Assembly: GCF_000165125.1 (NCBI RefSeq)
Contig: NZ_AEIU01000096.1
Location: 1-64,000, forward strand
Length of the DNA: 64,000 bases
Source: Vibrio caribbeanicus ATCC BAA-2122
GTDB taxonomy: Bacteria > Pseudomonadota > Gammaproteobacteria > Enterobacterales > Vibrionaceae
Direction: 5' to 3'
This document shows positions 17,692-26,504 of the stretch, in pieces. Position 1 is the stretch's first letter, and the number at the start of each line of letters is the position of its first letter. The position numbers and the translations under genes are program-made. Below the pieces are notes generated by a model. That model saw only the letters and a program-made list of their open reading frames with translations. It was not told where the DNA came from and ran no database searches.

Positions 17692-19674
17692 ATGGCTGAA
17701 AAATATTCAGCATCCGCAAGTAAGATGTCTGCTATTGATTATAAAGGGAAGGATCATAAGATAAGTGAATTCTCTGTTAATCAAACACTATCTGAACCAT
17801 TTGAAATTATCGCAACTGTTATATCAAATAATTTTGACCTCAAAAATCAGCTTGGTCAATTAATGACAGTAAAAAACAATACTAATAATTCTAGCGAGAT
17901 GGTTTCATCACAATCGTATAATGGTGCCATTATTAAGATAGATACAATTGGCTTTGAAAAAGACCTTCAATACACCGCCTATCGTATTACGCTCAAACCT
18001 TGGTTCGAGTTGTTAAAACATAGCCAGTCCTTTCGGGTTTATCAAAATCAAACAACAAAGGATATCGTTACCGATATTTTTGATAAAGCAGGATTCAAAG
18101 GTTGCTACAAAGTAGCAACCATGCCCAACACAAAGAGAGAGTACTGTCTTCAATATAATGAATCTGACTACGACTTTGTCTCGAGACTCTTGGCAGAAGA
18201 AGGCGTGCACTATTACTTCGAACATAGCTCTAGCGAACACACCATGGTGCTGCATGATGCACAAACACCATTTGATAAAGCGAAGAAAAACAAATTTGAT
18301 ATGGCTGATACCCCTTCGGGATCATTGCCCTTAATCGATAGGTGGGAAACAGGTCTGGCGTTCCATGGTAATAGTGTCGAACTAACGGCTTATGACTACG
18401 AGCAGACAAAACTTGTTACCAGTAAAGCTCAGAGAAACAATAATACCATTGCCAATAACACCAATCTTACCAACATATTCTACCCCACGTTAGGTATTTC
18501 GGGAGACAAAACAGATCTTGCGAATAATCTTGCCAAAAGACGTTCTGAATACTTGGCTCAAGAATATCAAATGGTATCCATTGAAGCTAAACATGATCTT
18601 TTTGAGATTGGGAAATGGTTCTCCCTCGCAAGTCATTTGGAAAGCGAGCAGTTATCTGATTATTCCGTCGTATCAGTATCATCGTATTACACTGACAACG
18701 TTGAATGTTACACAAAAGCTATAGCCATACCTAAAAGTACATCTCATTATCCTGAGCCTAGAGGAAAACAAACCGTAAACGGAATACAAAGTGCAACCGT
18801 TGCAGGCAAGAAGTTAGGAGATATCAATCAAGATGAATCCGGTAGAGTTAGAATTCAATTTCACTGGGACTCAGATGCTGAAGGAGATAAAACCAGTTGC
18901 TATGTAAGAGTTGCACAAATGTTAGCTGGTAATGGCTATGGTTCACAATTTATTCCGAGAGTCGGACAAGAAGTGTTGGTCTCTTTTATTGACGGCGACC
19001 CTGACCAACCCATCATCACAGGCAGTGTTTACAATAGTAAGAATGCCCCACCGTACAAAGAAACAAACTCAACAAAGTCTGGAATAAAAACAAAGCTTGA
19101 CGGCCTTGCGAATGAGCTTTACTTCGATGACAAAAAGGACAGTGAACTCGTCTACCTTCATGCTACGAAAGACTTAAAAAGAGAAATTGAAAATAATCAG
19201 AACGACTCGGTCAAAGGTGAGCTTCATCAATCAGTAACTAAACAAATCGCTATAAGTACCGAAGACAACTATAGCCTAACCGTCTCTAAATTACTGTCTG
19301 AAAAAGCCAAGACGATCGAAATAGAAGCTGATGACAAGATCAGCTTTAAAGTAGGTAGCAGTAAATTAACCATGTCTTCTTCAGGTATTTTAATTGAAGC
19401 GACAGACATAAATATCAAAGCCTCCAGTGCTCTCAAAATGAATGGAGCCAATATTACAAGTAGTGCGAACGCATCGAATAAGCTATCAGGTGCTACGACT
19501 GCCATCGAGGCAAAAGGAAGTAGCTCAGTCAAAGGATTAAGTGTTTCCATAAAAGCTGATACAACGCTGAGTGCCGAAGGTTCTCTTAGCGCAGAGTTTA
19601 AGTCGGGCCTTAAAGCAACATTTAATGGTGGAGTAATGGGAGAAGTAAAAGGTGCAATCGTAAAGGTCAATTAA
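17692..19674 (+). CDS. vgrG: Type VI secretion spike protein VgrG (TssI)
   Basis: The 660-residue protein forms the trimeric spike at the tip of the Hcp tube. Residues about 1-380 match the gp27-like base (YRITLKPWFELL, YNESDYDFVSRLLAEEGVHYYFEH). Then comes the gp5 OB fold (DESGRVRIQFHWDSDAEG, SCYVRVAQMLAGNGYGSQFIPRVGQEVLVSFIDGDPDQPIITGSVYN) and a needle with beta-helix-like repeats (IEIEADDKISFKVGSSKLTM). No enzymatic C-terminal extension is present, so it is a structural VgrG. The start has AAGGAAG four bases upstream. Its stop overlaps the next ATG in TAATG. Confidence 0.96.
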   Translation: MAEKYSASASKMSAIDYKGKDHKISEFSVNQTLSEPFEIIATVISNNFDLKNQLGQLMTVKNNTNNSSEMVSSQSYNGAIIKIDTIGFEKDLQYTAYRITLKPWFELLKHSQSFRVYQNQTTKDIVTDIFDKAGFKGCYKVATMPNTKREYCLQYNESDYDFVSRLLAEEGVHYYFEHSSSEHTMVLHDAQTPFDKAKKNKFDMADTPSGSLPLIDRWETGLAFHGNSVELTAYDYEQTKLVTSKAQRNNNTIANNTNLTNIFYPTLGISGDKTDLANNLAKRRSEYLAQEYQMVSIEAKHDLFEIGKWFSLASHLESEQLSDYSVVSVSSYYTDNVECYTKAIAIPKSTSHYPEPRGKQTVNGIQSATVAGKKLGDINQDESGRVRIQFHWDSDAEGDKTSCYVRVAQMLAGNGYGSQFIPRVGQEVLVSFIDGDPDQPIITGSVYNSKNAPPYKETNSTKSGIKTKLDGLANELYFDDKKDSELVYLHATKDLKREIENNQNDSVKGELHQSVTKQIAISTEDNYSLTVSKLLSEKAKTIEIEADDKISFKVGSSKLTMSSSGILIEATDINIKASSALKMNGANITSSANASNKLSGATTAIEAKGSSSVKGLSVSIKADTTLSAEGSLSAEFKSGLKATFNGGVMGEVKGAIVKVN

Positions 19675-20198
19675 TGAATTATAAAAAAATCCCGTATAAA
19701 GTTTGTAGTCAGGTTTTACCGCGTTTCGCGGCCTCAGACATAGCCAGAAAACATCTTGAACAAGACTTTACCATCGCAAAATCAATAGAAGTGATGGCAG
19801 AAAACGAGCTGCACAATGATCTCACCCAGTTCATAGCACATGCCTTACCGGTCAGAGAGGCGATTTGGTGGGCAAGTCTGTGCCTAATGCAAAGGAAAAA
19901 GGACTGGGATCAGACACAAATACAGTGTATTGAAGCTGCTAGAGAGTGGGTGCAATCGCCCAATGAGGGACTAAGACGTAGATCAGAGCTTCTATCTAAT
20001 CGCTTGGGCCTAAACTGTGGTCCATCGTGGCTTGCTCAAGCAGTATTCTGGAATGGCTCCGGCAGTATTGTAAGCCCTGACTTGCCTTCAGTAATGCCTG
20101 ATCCCTTTCTGTATGCAAAAGCGGTAGCTGGAGCGATTAATCACTCATCTGTTCTTCCGGCTTGGGATAATACAAACAGTATTATATTCAGTCGTTAA
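19674..20198 (+). CDS. DUF6931-type protein between vgrG and PAAR
   Basis: This is a 174-residue soluble protein with no signal peptide. The sequence (FTIAKSIEVMAENELHNDLTQFIAHALPVREAIWWASLCLMQ, then LNCGPSWLAQAVFWNGSGSI and ending in a YAKAVAGAI helix) resembles the DUF6931 family, which is often encoded between vgrG and PAAR genes. It starts inside the vgrG stop, so it is translationally coupled. Position suggests a helper for spike loading or tip assembly; no function has been established for the family that I know of. It could instead be a small cargo. Confidence 0.65.
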   Translation: MNYKKIPYKVCSQVLPRFAASDIARKHLEQDFTIAKSIEVMAENELHNDLTQFIAHALPVREAIWWASLCLMQRKKDWDQTQIQCIEAAREWVQSPNEGLRRRSELLSNRLGLNCGPSWLAQAVFWNGSGSIVSPDLPSVMPDPFLYAKAVAGAINHSSVLPAWDNTNSIIFSR

Positions 20199-20241
20199 AG
20201 TACGCTATTGATATAGCAAACGGTGGCGATGGAGGAGAATC

Positions 20242-20541
20242 ATGAGCTTAGCATCACGAATCACAGACATGCACGTCTGTCCTATGCAAACTCCAGCTCT
20301 TCCACCCATACCTCATGTGGGTGGTCCTATCATCGGACCGGGCGTTCCAACTGTTCTAATCGGAGGTATTCCAGCGGCAACAATGGGTGACATGTGTGTT
20401 TGTGTCGGCCCCCCAGACTCAATAATAAAAGGAAGTACTAGCGTATTGATAATGAATAAACCGGCAGCCCGGATGGGAGACTCGACTGCACATGGCGGTA
20501 CAATTGTACTAGGTATGCCTACAGTATTAATTGGTGGTTAA
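20242..20541 (+). CDS. PAAR tip protein
   Basis: The 99-residue protein is a stand-alone PAAR protein that sharpens the VgrG spike. It shows the glycine/proline-rich repeats PPIPHVGGPIIGPGVPTVLIGG and KPAARMGDSTAHGGTIVLGMPTVLIGG, with the literal PAAR motif, and cysteine/histidine residues for the usual zinc site. There is no toxin extension. A strong GGAGGAG ribosome site precedes the ATG. Confidence 0.93.
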   Translation: MSLASRITDMHVCPMQTPALPPIPHVGGPIIGPGVPTVLIGGIPAATMGDMCVCVGPPDSIIKGSTSVLIMNKPAARMGDSTAHGGTIVLGMPTVLIGG

Positions 20542-20725
20542 GTGCAACTTTAGGTTGCACATATTGACAGTCTCATTTTTGAACCAGGTTCAATATTTCA
20601 TACTCAAGTGATAGAAATGCAACTGAATGATTAAAAAAAATATAGACTAATCGGCTTTATTCCTGCAACTTAATTTATATAGCTAACAATAAGTTAGATG
20701 CATAGTTCAATCATACGGAATGCAC
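20542..20725 (+). promoter_or_regulatory. Promoter region of the tssA-hcp-sheath genes
   Basis: This 184-bp gap is the widest within the type VI locus. It contains a hairpin GTGCAAC-TTTAG-GTTGCAC (20542-20560), a perfect palindrome TTGAACCAGGTTCAA (20579-20593), three copies of TGCAACT (20543, 20618, 20664), and a sigma54-like GG-N10-GC element CGGCTTTATTCCTGCA (20652-20667), about 59 bases before ATG 20726. RpoN drives hcp operons in V. cholerae (established), so this is a plausible promoter; none of it is proven here. Confidence 0.45.
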
Positions 20726-22069
20726 ATGGTAAATATCACTCAGTTAATGACTCCCATTACAGACGAGTCACCTTCAGGTACATATCTTAAGTTAGACAAG
20801 GCTACTTACCGTGCGCTTCGTAACTCCTACAATGCAGCACAATCATCGTTTAGACAATTAATCGAAACACCAGATGCGTCCAGTGATCAAGAGCTTTTGG
20901 CGATAAATGATAATGCTTGGGCTATGTTGCAAGACCTCACTCAAGAAGCTCTTTCAAACAAAACAAAAGATTTAGAAATTCTGGGGTGGTTTATATCAAG
21001 TCAGTTTTTTACCCCAGCCCCCTATAAAAACCTTGCTGACGCAATAACAGTACTTAAAGGCTTTATTGAAGACTTTTGGCAAGACCTACACCCCACCCTT
21101 CCTGACAATAAAATTCATAGTCAAGAGGCATCATCGAAACTACAAGAGGTCATTCAATTTCGTCTTCGTCCACTTGTACAGTTGGTAGGCGAAAGTAATA
21201 ACTCAACGGCTTTTTTCATGCCTTTACAAATTACGAGTCTTATTGGGGAAATTAGCTTAGGGGACTACTTGCGTGCTGAGCGACATGGAAGCATAGAAGA
21301 ACTTAAGCAGAGAGCAACTCAAGAATTTAATCAGGTAACCCAAGACAATCTACTCAACCTTGCAAAAGTCTTCACAGGTCTGAATGACGTAGAACGCTTG
21401 TTAAGCTCTAAGTCAAAGGACTGTGGAATACCGTCAATTAACTTTAGATTTATTAAAGACAATGTAAGTAAATCTATAAACGCGATACGTAGCCTTACAG
21501 GACAATTATTCGGCACTTGGCCTCTGGATGATGACTTTCAAATCAAGGATATTAAAGATAATCCTACCGTAGTCCTAAATGACATGAGCTCTCCGAGTCC
21601 AGAGATCCCAGATCCGAGCACAAGTATTGGCAGAGAAGTTACTTCAGTACCAACACAAATTAATACCCAAACACAGCTACAAAACCGTGACCAAGCATTT
21701 CAGCAGTTGAGACATATTGCCGATTTTTTCCGCGATACAGAACCACATAGCCCGGTATCATTTTTATTGGAAAGGGCTATCCGCTGGGGGTATATGAGCC
21801 TTCCTGAACTAATACAGGAAATGACAGCAGGCAACTCAACCGTCATCCAACAAATTAATCAGCTCACTGGCATGGATAATTTAGAGCAACGCCCATTGTC
21901 AGGAGCACCAATAGTAGAAACGAGTTCGACCTCAACTCACGAGGCAGTCACGCCGCAAGCTCTTTCTGAGCAATCTGATCAACTTAGTCAGGATTCCTCA
22001 CAAAACACAACTAAACCACAAGCGAGCAACACCGAGTCACCATCAAGTATTAATGACTTTGAGTGGTAA
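20726..22069 (+). CDS. tssA: Type VI secretion protein TssA
   Basis: The 447-residue product carries an ImpA N-terminal domain (LMTPITDESPSGTYLKLD, then LEILGWFISSQFFTPAPYKNLADAITVLKGFIEDFWQDLHPTLPDN). It also has a C-terminal region with FRDTEPHSPVSFLLERAIRWGYMSLPELIQEM, typical of TssA. TssA coordinates baseplate docking and tail sheath/tube polymerisation. ATG 20726 has GGA six bases upstream; an in-frame ATG at 20720 directly abuts that GGA. The region after about residue 390 is Ser/Thr/Gln-rich and probably disordered. Confidence 0.92.
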   Translation: MVNITQLMTPITDESPSGTYLKLDKATYRALRNSYNAAQSSFRQLIETPDASSDQELLAINDNAWAMLQDLTQEALSNKTKDLEILGWFISSQFFTPAPYKNLADAITVLKGFIEDFWQDLHPTLPDNKIHSQEASSKLQEVIQFRLRPLVQLVGESNNSTAFFMPLQITSLIGEISLGDYLRAERHGSIEELKQRATQEFNQVTQDNLLNLAKVFTGLNDVERLLSSKSKDCGIPSINFRFIKDNVSKSINAIRSLTGQLFGTWPLDDDFQIKDIKDNPTVVLNDMSSPSPEIPDPSTSIGREVTSVPTQINTQTQLQNRDQAFQQLRHIADFFRDTEPHSPVSFLLERAIRWGYMSLPELIQEMTAGNSTVIQQINQLTGMDNLEQRPLSGAPIVETSSTSTHEAVTPQALSEQSDQLSQDSSQNTTKPQASNTESPSSINDFEW

Positions 22070-22099
22070 TCGCATTTTTATTTATTAAAGGAGAACAAC

Positions 22100-22621
22100 A
22101 TGGCTTCAATATTCATGAGAATCGAAGGTACTAACCCTAAAGGCGCAGCAACTGTAGAGAAAATTGGTGGTAAAGATGGTTTTTTTGCCATTGATTCTGT
22201 CACCTGGAACGCTGTGCGTGGAGTTGGTATCGATGTTGGTAATGCGAATAATGCCGACCAGGGCATGGTTGCATTGGGTGAAGTTAACATAACCCGCGGT
22301 TGTGATGGCGCTACTCCGCATCTAACCACCTTCCTATATGCGCCAGGCAGTGAAGGGAAAACTATCGAAGTTGTCATGACCAAACCTAACCGCGAAGGTT
22401 CAGGTGCTGATCCTTATCTGATTCTCACAATGAAAGCGGCTCGTATGTCAAGCTACAACATGGCTGCCACAAACGGTTCACTTCCAAACGAATCATTCAG
22501 CCTAACTTATACCGAGATTTCTAAAGCTTACTATATGGAAGCTGAAGGTGGAAAAATCGAGAAAGGCCCAGAAGTAGGCTTTGATGCGACTACAGCAAAA
22601 GTAACCTCAACAGCAAAATAA
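22100..22621 (+). CDS. hcp: Type VI tube protein Hcp (TssD)
   Basis: This 173-residue protein is the hexameric ring subunit of the expelled inner tube. It has typical Hcp sequence (GKDGFFAIDSVTWNAVRG, EVNITRGCDGATPHLTTFL, FSLTYTEISKAYYME). AAAGGAG lies seven bases upstream of the ATG, one of the strongest ribosome sites in the locus, fitting the high demand for Hcp. It is followed after 21 bases by tssB. Confidence 0.97.
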   Translation: MASIFMRIEGTNPKGAATVEKIGGKDGFFAIDSVTWNAVRGVGIDVGNANNADQGMVALGEVNITRGCDGATPHLTTFLYAPGSEGKTIEVVMTKPNREGSGADPYLILTMKAARMSSYNMAATNGSLPNESFSLTYTEISKAYYMEAEGGKIEKGPEVGFDATTAKVTSTAK

Positions 22622-22642
22622 GCTAGGTGAAGGAGAAATATA

Positions 22643-23146
22643 GTGGCACTAAACTCCCAGCATAAACGTGTAAGTAAAAACCGAGTAAGTGTAACTTATG
22701 ACGTGGAAACAAATGGCGCCGTAGAAACCAAAGAACTACCCTTTGTAGTTGGTGTAATTGGTGATTATTCGGGTCATAGACAAGACAAGCAAGAAGTGGA
22801 TGAGCGCACTTTTTATAATGTAGATAAAGATAATTTTGATACCGTTATGAAGAGAATTGGCCCTGAACTCAGCTTAAAAGTAGACAATGTGCTTGCGAAT
22901 GACGACAGTCAATTTGAAGCCAATCTAACTTTTAACTCAATGAAAGATTTCGAACCTGAATCTATTGTTGCGCAGGTTGAGCCACTAAAGAAACTCGTTG
23001 AAACACGTAACCAACTCAAAGTGCTGCTTTCTAAAGCAGATCGCTCTCGCGATTTAGAAAAGCTGCTAAAAGAAGTTCTTCAAAGTGCAGATACAATCAA
23101 CGCGCTATCAGATGAACTCGGTTTAGTAAAAGAAGGAGCTGAGTAA
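22643..23146 (+). CDS. tssB: Contractile sheath small subunit TssB (VipA)
   Basis: The 167-residue protein pairs with TssC to build the contractile sheath. Recognisable motifs are HKRVSKNRVSVTYDVETNGA, LPFVVGVIGDYSG and KVDNVLANDDSQ. The start is GTG with AAGGAG eight bases upstream. The stop overlaps the tssC ATG by one base (TAATG), coupling the two. Confidence 0.96.
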   Translation: MALNSQHKRVSKNRVSVTYDVETNGAVETKELPFVVGVIGDYSGHRQDKQEVDERTFYNVDKDNFDTVMKRIGPELSLKVDNVLANDDSQFEANLTFNSMKDFEPESIVAQVEPLKKLVETRNQLKVLLSKADRSRDLEKLLKEVLQSADTINALSDELGLVKEGAE

Positions 23147-24624
23147 TGAGCACAGAAACCGAAGTTCAGGGTCAAACAGAGACCACAGAAAGTACTCTTA
23201 GTTTCTTAGACCGTGCGATAGAAGCAACAACTCAAACTCCTGCTGATACAACGAAAGAGCTATTTTCTGTACTTACCGAACAGGCTCTTTCTGGTACGGT
23301 AACCTGGGATAAAAACCTGACCAAAACCATTGAAAATGCCATTTCCGAGATTGACAATAAGTTGTCTAAACAGCTTTCTGAAGTCATGCAGCAACAAGAC
23401 TTTCAAAAGCTTGAAGGCTCTTGGCGTGGGCTACAAAAACTGGTTAAAGAAAGTGAGCTTGGCCGAGATCTAAAAATCAGGATGGTAGACTTCAGCCAAG
23501 AAGAACTTCTTGAACAATTTGAAGATGCTCCAGCTATTGATAGAAGCCCTCTTTTCAATGCTGTTTATCAAGGTGAATATGGTACAGCAGGTGGTGAGCC
23601 ATACGGCACGTTTATCGGTGACTATGAGTTCAGTGCAAAAGATGAGGATGTTGCTCTCCTTAGGTATATGGGAGAGGTATCTGCTGCATGTCACGCTCCA
23701 TTTATTGCGGCTGCGAATGCAGAAATGTTTGAATTCAACGATTTCAAAACATTCGAAGAAGGCAAGCCAGTGGCTGCTGGTTTTGATTCACCTGCATACG
23801 CGGCTTGGAATTCGTTTAGAGAAAGTGACGATGCCCGCTATGTAACTTTAACGTTACCGCGCTCTATGGCACGCCTACCCTACGGTGCAAAAGGTTTAAG
23901 CACGAATCTATTTAATTTTGAGGAGTTAAATACAGACAGTGAAGGTAACCCTAAACCAGAAAGTAACGATCAATTAGTCTGGTCTAATGCCGCTTATGAT
24001 TTAGGTCTTAAGATGACTCAGGCGTATACAGCATCTGGTTGGTGCACCTCCATACGTGGTTTGGACAATGGTGGTAAGGTTGAAAACCTACCAAATCTTA
24101 CTTACAAAACTGAAGCAGGTGATTTGGTTCAACAGTGTCCGACTGAGGTCAATTTGACCGACGAACGTGAAAAGGAATTGAGTGACTTAGGCTTTTTACC
24201 AATCGTGCACTATAAAAACTCAAACTATGGTGTATTCATCGGTGGCCAAACCACGCAGAAACCCAAAACGTATACTGACCCAGACGCAACATCTAATGCG
24301 GCAATTTCCGCCCGTCTGCCTTATATCATGGCAAGTGGTCGAATAGCACATTATTTGAAAGTCATGGGACGCGATAAATTAGGATCAAACCTCGAAGCAC
24401 CTGACATCCAGAGAGAATTACAGCTTTGGATTGATCAATACACTAATGCTGGTGCAATCGGAAATGAACAAAGAGCAAGGACGCCATTGGCGGAGTCTCG
24501 TATTGAAGTTGTAGAACAACCTGGCCGACCAGGCTCTTACTCTGCAGTTGCTCACCTCAGACCATGGCTTCAACTCGAAGAGTTGACCACATCGGTTCGA
24601 ATGGTAGCAAAAATACCAGGCTAA
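23146..24624 (+). CDS. tssC: Contractile sheath large subunit TssC (VipB)
   Basis: The 492-residue protein is the main TssC. It contains LEGSWRGLQKLVKESELG, GEYGTAGGEPYGTFIGDYEFS, YVTLTLPRSMARLPYG, YIMASGRIAHYLKVMGRDKLG and a canonical C-terminus (HLRPWLQLEELTTSVRMVAKIPG). The N-terminal region is the usual contact for ClpV and TssB. After the stop there is a strong hairpin (24638-24659) before the second tssC-like gene. Confidence 0.97.
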   Translation: MSTETEVQGQTETTESTLSFLDRAIEATTQTPADTTKELFSVLTEQALSGTVTWDKNLTKTIENAISEIDNKLSKQLSEVMQQQDFQKLEGSWRGLQKLVKESELGRDLKIRMVDFSQEELLEQFEDAPAIDRSPLFNAVYQGEYGTAGGEPYGTFIGDYEFSAKDEDVALLRYMGEVSAACHAPFIAAANAEMFEFNDFKTFEEGKPVAAGFDSPAYAAWNSFRESDDARYVTLTLPRSMARLPYGAKGLSTNLFNFEELNTDSEGNPKPESNDQLVWSNAAYDLGLKMTQAYTASGWCTSIRGLDNGGKVENLPNLTYKTEAGDLVQQCPTEVNLTDEREKELSDLGFLPIVHYKNSNYGVFIGGQTTQKPKTYTDPDATSNAAISARLPYIMASGRIAHYLKVMGRDKLGSNLEAPDIQRELQLWIDQYTNAGAIGNEQRARTPLAESRIEVVEQPGRPGSYSAVAHLRPWLQLEELTTSVRMVAKIPG

Positions 24625-24637
24625 CTTACCATAATTA

Positions 24638-24659
24638 CAGGTCGGATAACTCCGACCTG
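24638..24659 (+). other. Intercistronic hairpin without U-tract
   Basis: CAGGTCGGA-TAAC-TCCGACCTG is a perfect 9-bp stem with a four-base loop, 13 bases after the tssC stop. It is followed by TCTATG, not a T-run, so it is a poor rho-independent terminator. It could protect the hcp-tssB-tssC part of the message from 3' exonucleases or set the ratio of sheath genes to downstream genes. Confidence 0.7.
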
Positions 24660-24684
24660 TCTATGCTCTACAGTGATATTAATT

Positions 24685-26082
24685 ATGAACATCTACAATA
24701 ACTTAGATTGGCAAAATAGATTTACCTCGGTAGATAACAAAGACAGTGATTTTTTAAGAGAATCACTGTCTTTGTTATGTGAAGTCATGCCAGAACTACT
24801 AGATAACCCCAATAGGCTTAAATGTGAATTGACGAGGCTAATGAGTCAAATTGACAAGCAGATTTCTCTCCAGCTTGACCTCATTATTCATCACTCAGAT
24901 TTTGAATTGCTCCATTCTAATTGGCTCGGTTTAGAGGGTTTAATACAACTGCCAATCAATAAACAACGCACAAAATTGAAGTTGCTTAACATGAACTGGC
25001 AAGAAGTATCTTCCGACCTCAATCTGGCCTATTCAACTAAAGCAAGCACATTGTATAACAAAGTCGGCAACAAAGAGCTCAATACCCTTGGTGGAGAACC
25101 CTTCGGCTGCCTCCTATTTACGCATAAGATTTCGTTAGATATGGGCATTGAAAGTGACTTCGATGATCTTTTTACCCTAGAGCTTTTGGCAGATTTTGGA
25201 AAGCATACTCTATGCCCTGTTCTGCTATCACCCGATGACGGATTTTTTCTCTATAACAAGGCAGATTGGTTATCAGACGTCGAGCGTATAGAAAAAATAA
25301 TGAGAGGCGATGATTATCTATCATGGCAGACTCTACGTCAGAATCCCTCATCCAAGTTTATTGGAATGGTCATGCCATCTGTAAAAATGCGTTCGGCCTA
25401 TAAGAATGCGAAAGTTGGCTTTTTATACAACGAGTCTGGTGGAGGCTTGTGGGGCAATGCCGCTTTCGCTTTTACTTCAACCATAATGCGTGAACACCAT
25501 AGAATAAACTGGTTTGGTTTTTTGAAATCTCGTTGGAACGACAAAGCACAAGGTGCAATAGTCAATGTTGAAAATCATCCCAGCCAATATCTCTCAAGCC
25601 CAGAGACGAATGTGGTTCTATTTGGGCAGTTATCAAATTTCTACGCGCAGAGTGGATTTATACCACTAACAAAAAGTGTATTGAGCGATAGATTTTATTT
25701 CAACGGAAATTACTCTATCTGGTCTGGAGAAAACATTGATAATGATAGAGTTATCGCACAGCTACAGACTACATTAATGTGTTGTCGGATTGCCCATTAC
25801 CTAAAAGTTCAAGTCAGAGAAATTCTTGGTTCCTTTACATCTGCGAAGGAGTGTGAGCGCTTCTTGACTACTTGGATTGAAAAATTTTCAAGTAATGTTT
25901 CTCAAGCGAATGAGGAAACCCTGTCTAAATATCCATTGAGCTTCGCAAATATAAGCGTAAGGCAATCTGAGCATGATCTGGATGTTTTGTCGTGCACTCT
26001 CAGAATAACCCCTCAATATCAATACGATCACCTAAATAGTGAAATAGTACTTACGACCGAACTGGAGGACAGAAAAGCATGA
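24685..26082 (+). CDS. Second, divergent TssC-like sheath-domain protein
   Basis: The 465-residue protein is a full-length paralogue of TssC. It parallels TssC along its length: HSDFELLHSNWLGLEGLI against QDFQKLEGSWRGLQKLV, LGGEPFGCLLFTHKIS against GGEPYGTFIGDYEFS, WGNAAFAF against WSNAAYDL, and CRIAHYLKVQVREILGSF against GRIAHYLKVMGRDKLGSN. The C-terminal beta-strand sequence differs (LRITPQYQYDHLNSEIVLTTEL). Whether it joins the sheath, caps it or links sheath to baseplate is unknown. In-frame starts are GTG 24673, ATG 24685 and ATG 24787, none with a strong ribosome site. A perfect 18-bp hairpin covers codons 17-32. The stop overlaps tssE by four bases. Confidence 0.85.
   Translation: MNIYNNLDWQNRFTSVDNKDSDFLRESLSLLCEVMPELLDNPNRLKCELTRLMSQIDKQISLQLDLIIHHSDFELLHSNWLGLEGLIQLPINKQRTKLKLLNMNWQEVSSDLNLAYSTKASTLYNKVGNKELNTLGGEPFGCLLFTHKISLDMGIESDFDDLFTLELLADFGKHTLCPVLLSPDDGFFLYNKADWLSDVERIEKIMRGDDYLSWQTLRQNPSSKFIGMVMPSVKMRSAYKNAKVGFLYNESGGGLWGNAAFAFTSTIMREHHRINWFGFLKSRWNDKAQGAIVNVENHPSQYLSSPETNVVLFGQLSNFYAQSGFIPLTKSVLSDRFYFNGNYSIWSGENIDNDRVIAQLQTTLMCCRIAHYLKVQVREILGSFTSAKECERFLTTWIEKFSSNVSQANEETLSKYPLSFANISVRQSEHDLDVLSCTLRITPQYQYDHLNSEIVLTTELEDRKA
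24734..24778 (+). other. Perfect 18-bp hairpin inside the second tssC-like gene
   Basis: ATAACAAAGACAGTGATT (24734-24751) is followed after nine bases by its exact reverse complement (24761-24778). The stem sits about 50 bases after ATG 24685 and ends eight bases before the in-frame ATG 24787. Such a stem in coding sequence constrains codons and should slow translation or transcription. It is not followed by a T-run. Confidence 0.9.
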
Positions 26083-26504
26083 GCTTTTGGAAAGCTTTCG
26101 TCCAACCTCACGAGATAAAGGCCTCAAACGAAAATATTGAAGATATTAAATACAACCTAACAAAACTTTTGGAATCAGAAGCATCGTTAGCCAGTATTGA
26201 TGCACGTTTTAGTGAATTGCAGCGTTCTAATTTTCGCTTTGGTATTGAAGACATGCATTTATTGAGCTCTAACTTAGATCATGCTCAGCTTTCAGTGAGA
26301 CTAGAGAGTTATATCAAACGATTTGAACCAAGACTGAAGAATGTTCTCGTTGAGCTTGGGGACCGAAAAGAAGGAGAAAACTCAATAAACTTTCAAGTCA
26401 TGGCCAATATCAATACACCTCAAGGAGAAACGGAGTTGATCTTCGACTCGAAAATCTCTTTGAATTACCTTAATGCCTCGATGGCGGAAGACAATTATGA
26501 GTAA
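26079..26504 (+). CDS. tssE: Type VI baseplate protein TssE (gp25-like)
   Basis: The 141-residue protein belongs to the gp25/lysozyme-like baseplate family. It has the conserved NFRFGIEDMHLL region and SVRLESYIKRFEPRLKNVLVEL. TssE joins the baseplate wedge and primes sheath assembly. It overlaps the previous gene by ATGA and the next by eight bases, so it is tightly coupled. Confidence 0.9.
   Translation: MSFWKAFVQPHEIKASNENIEDIKYNLTKLLESEASLASIDARFSELQRSNFRFGIEDMHLLSSNLDHAQLSVRLESYIKRFEPRLKNVLVELGDRKEGENSINFQVMANINTPQGETELIFDSKISLNYLNASMAEDNYE

Noticed and set aside
19269-19670. 133-codon minus-strand frame
   Set aside because: Antisense to the repetitive VgrG needle; no ribosome site, so not taken as an immunity gene.
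23510-23845. 111-codon frame inside tssC
   Set aside because: Same-strand out-of-frame shadow of a highly conserved gene.
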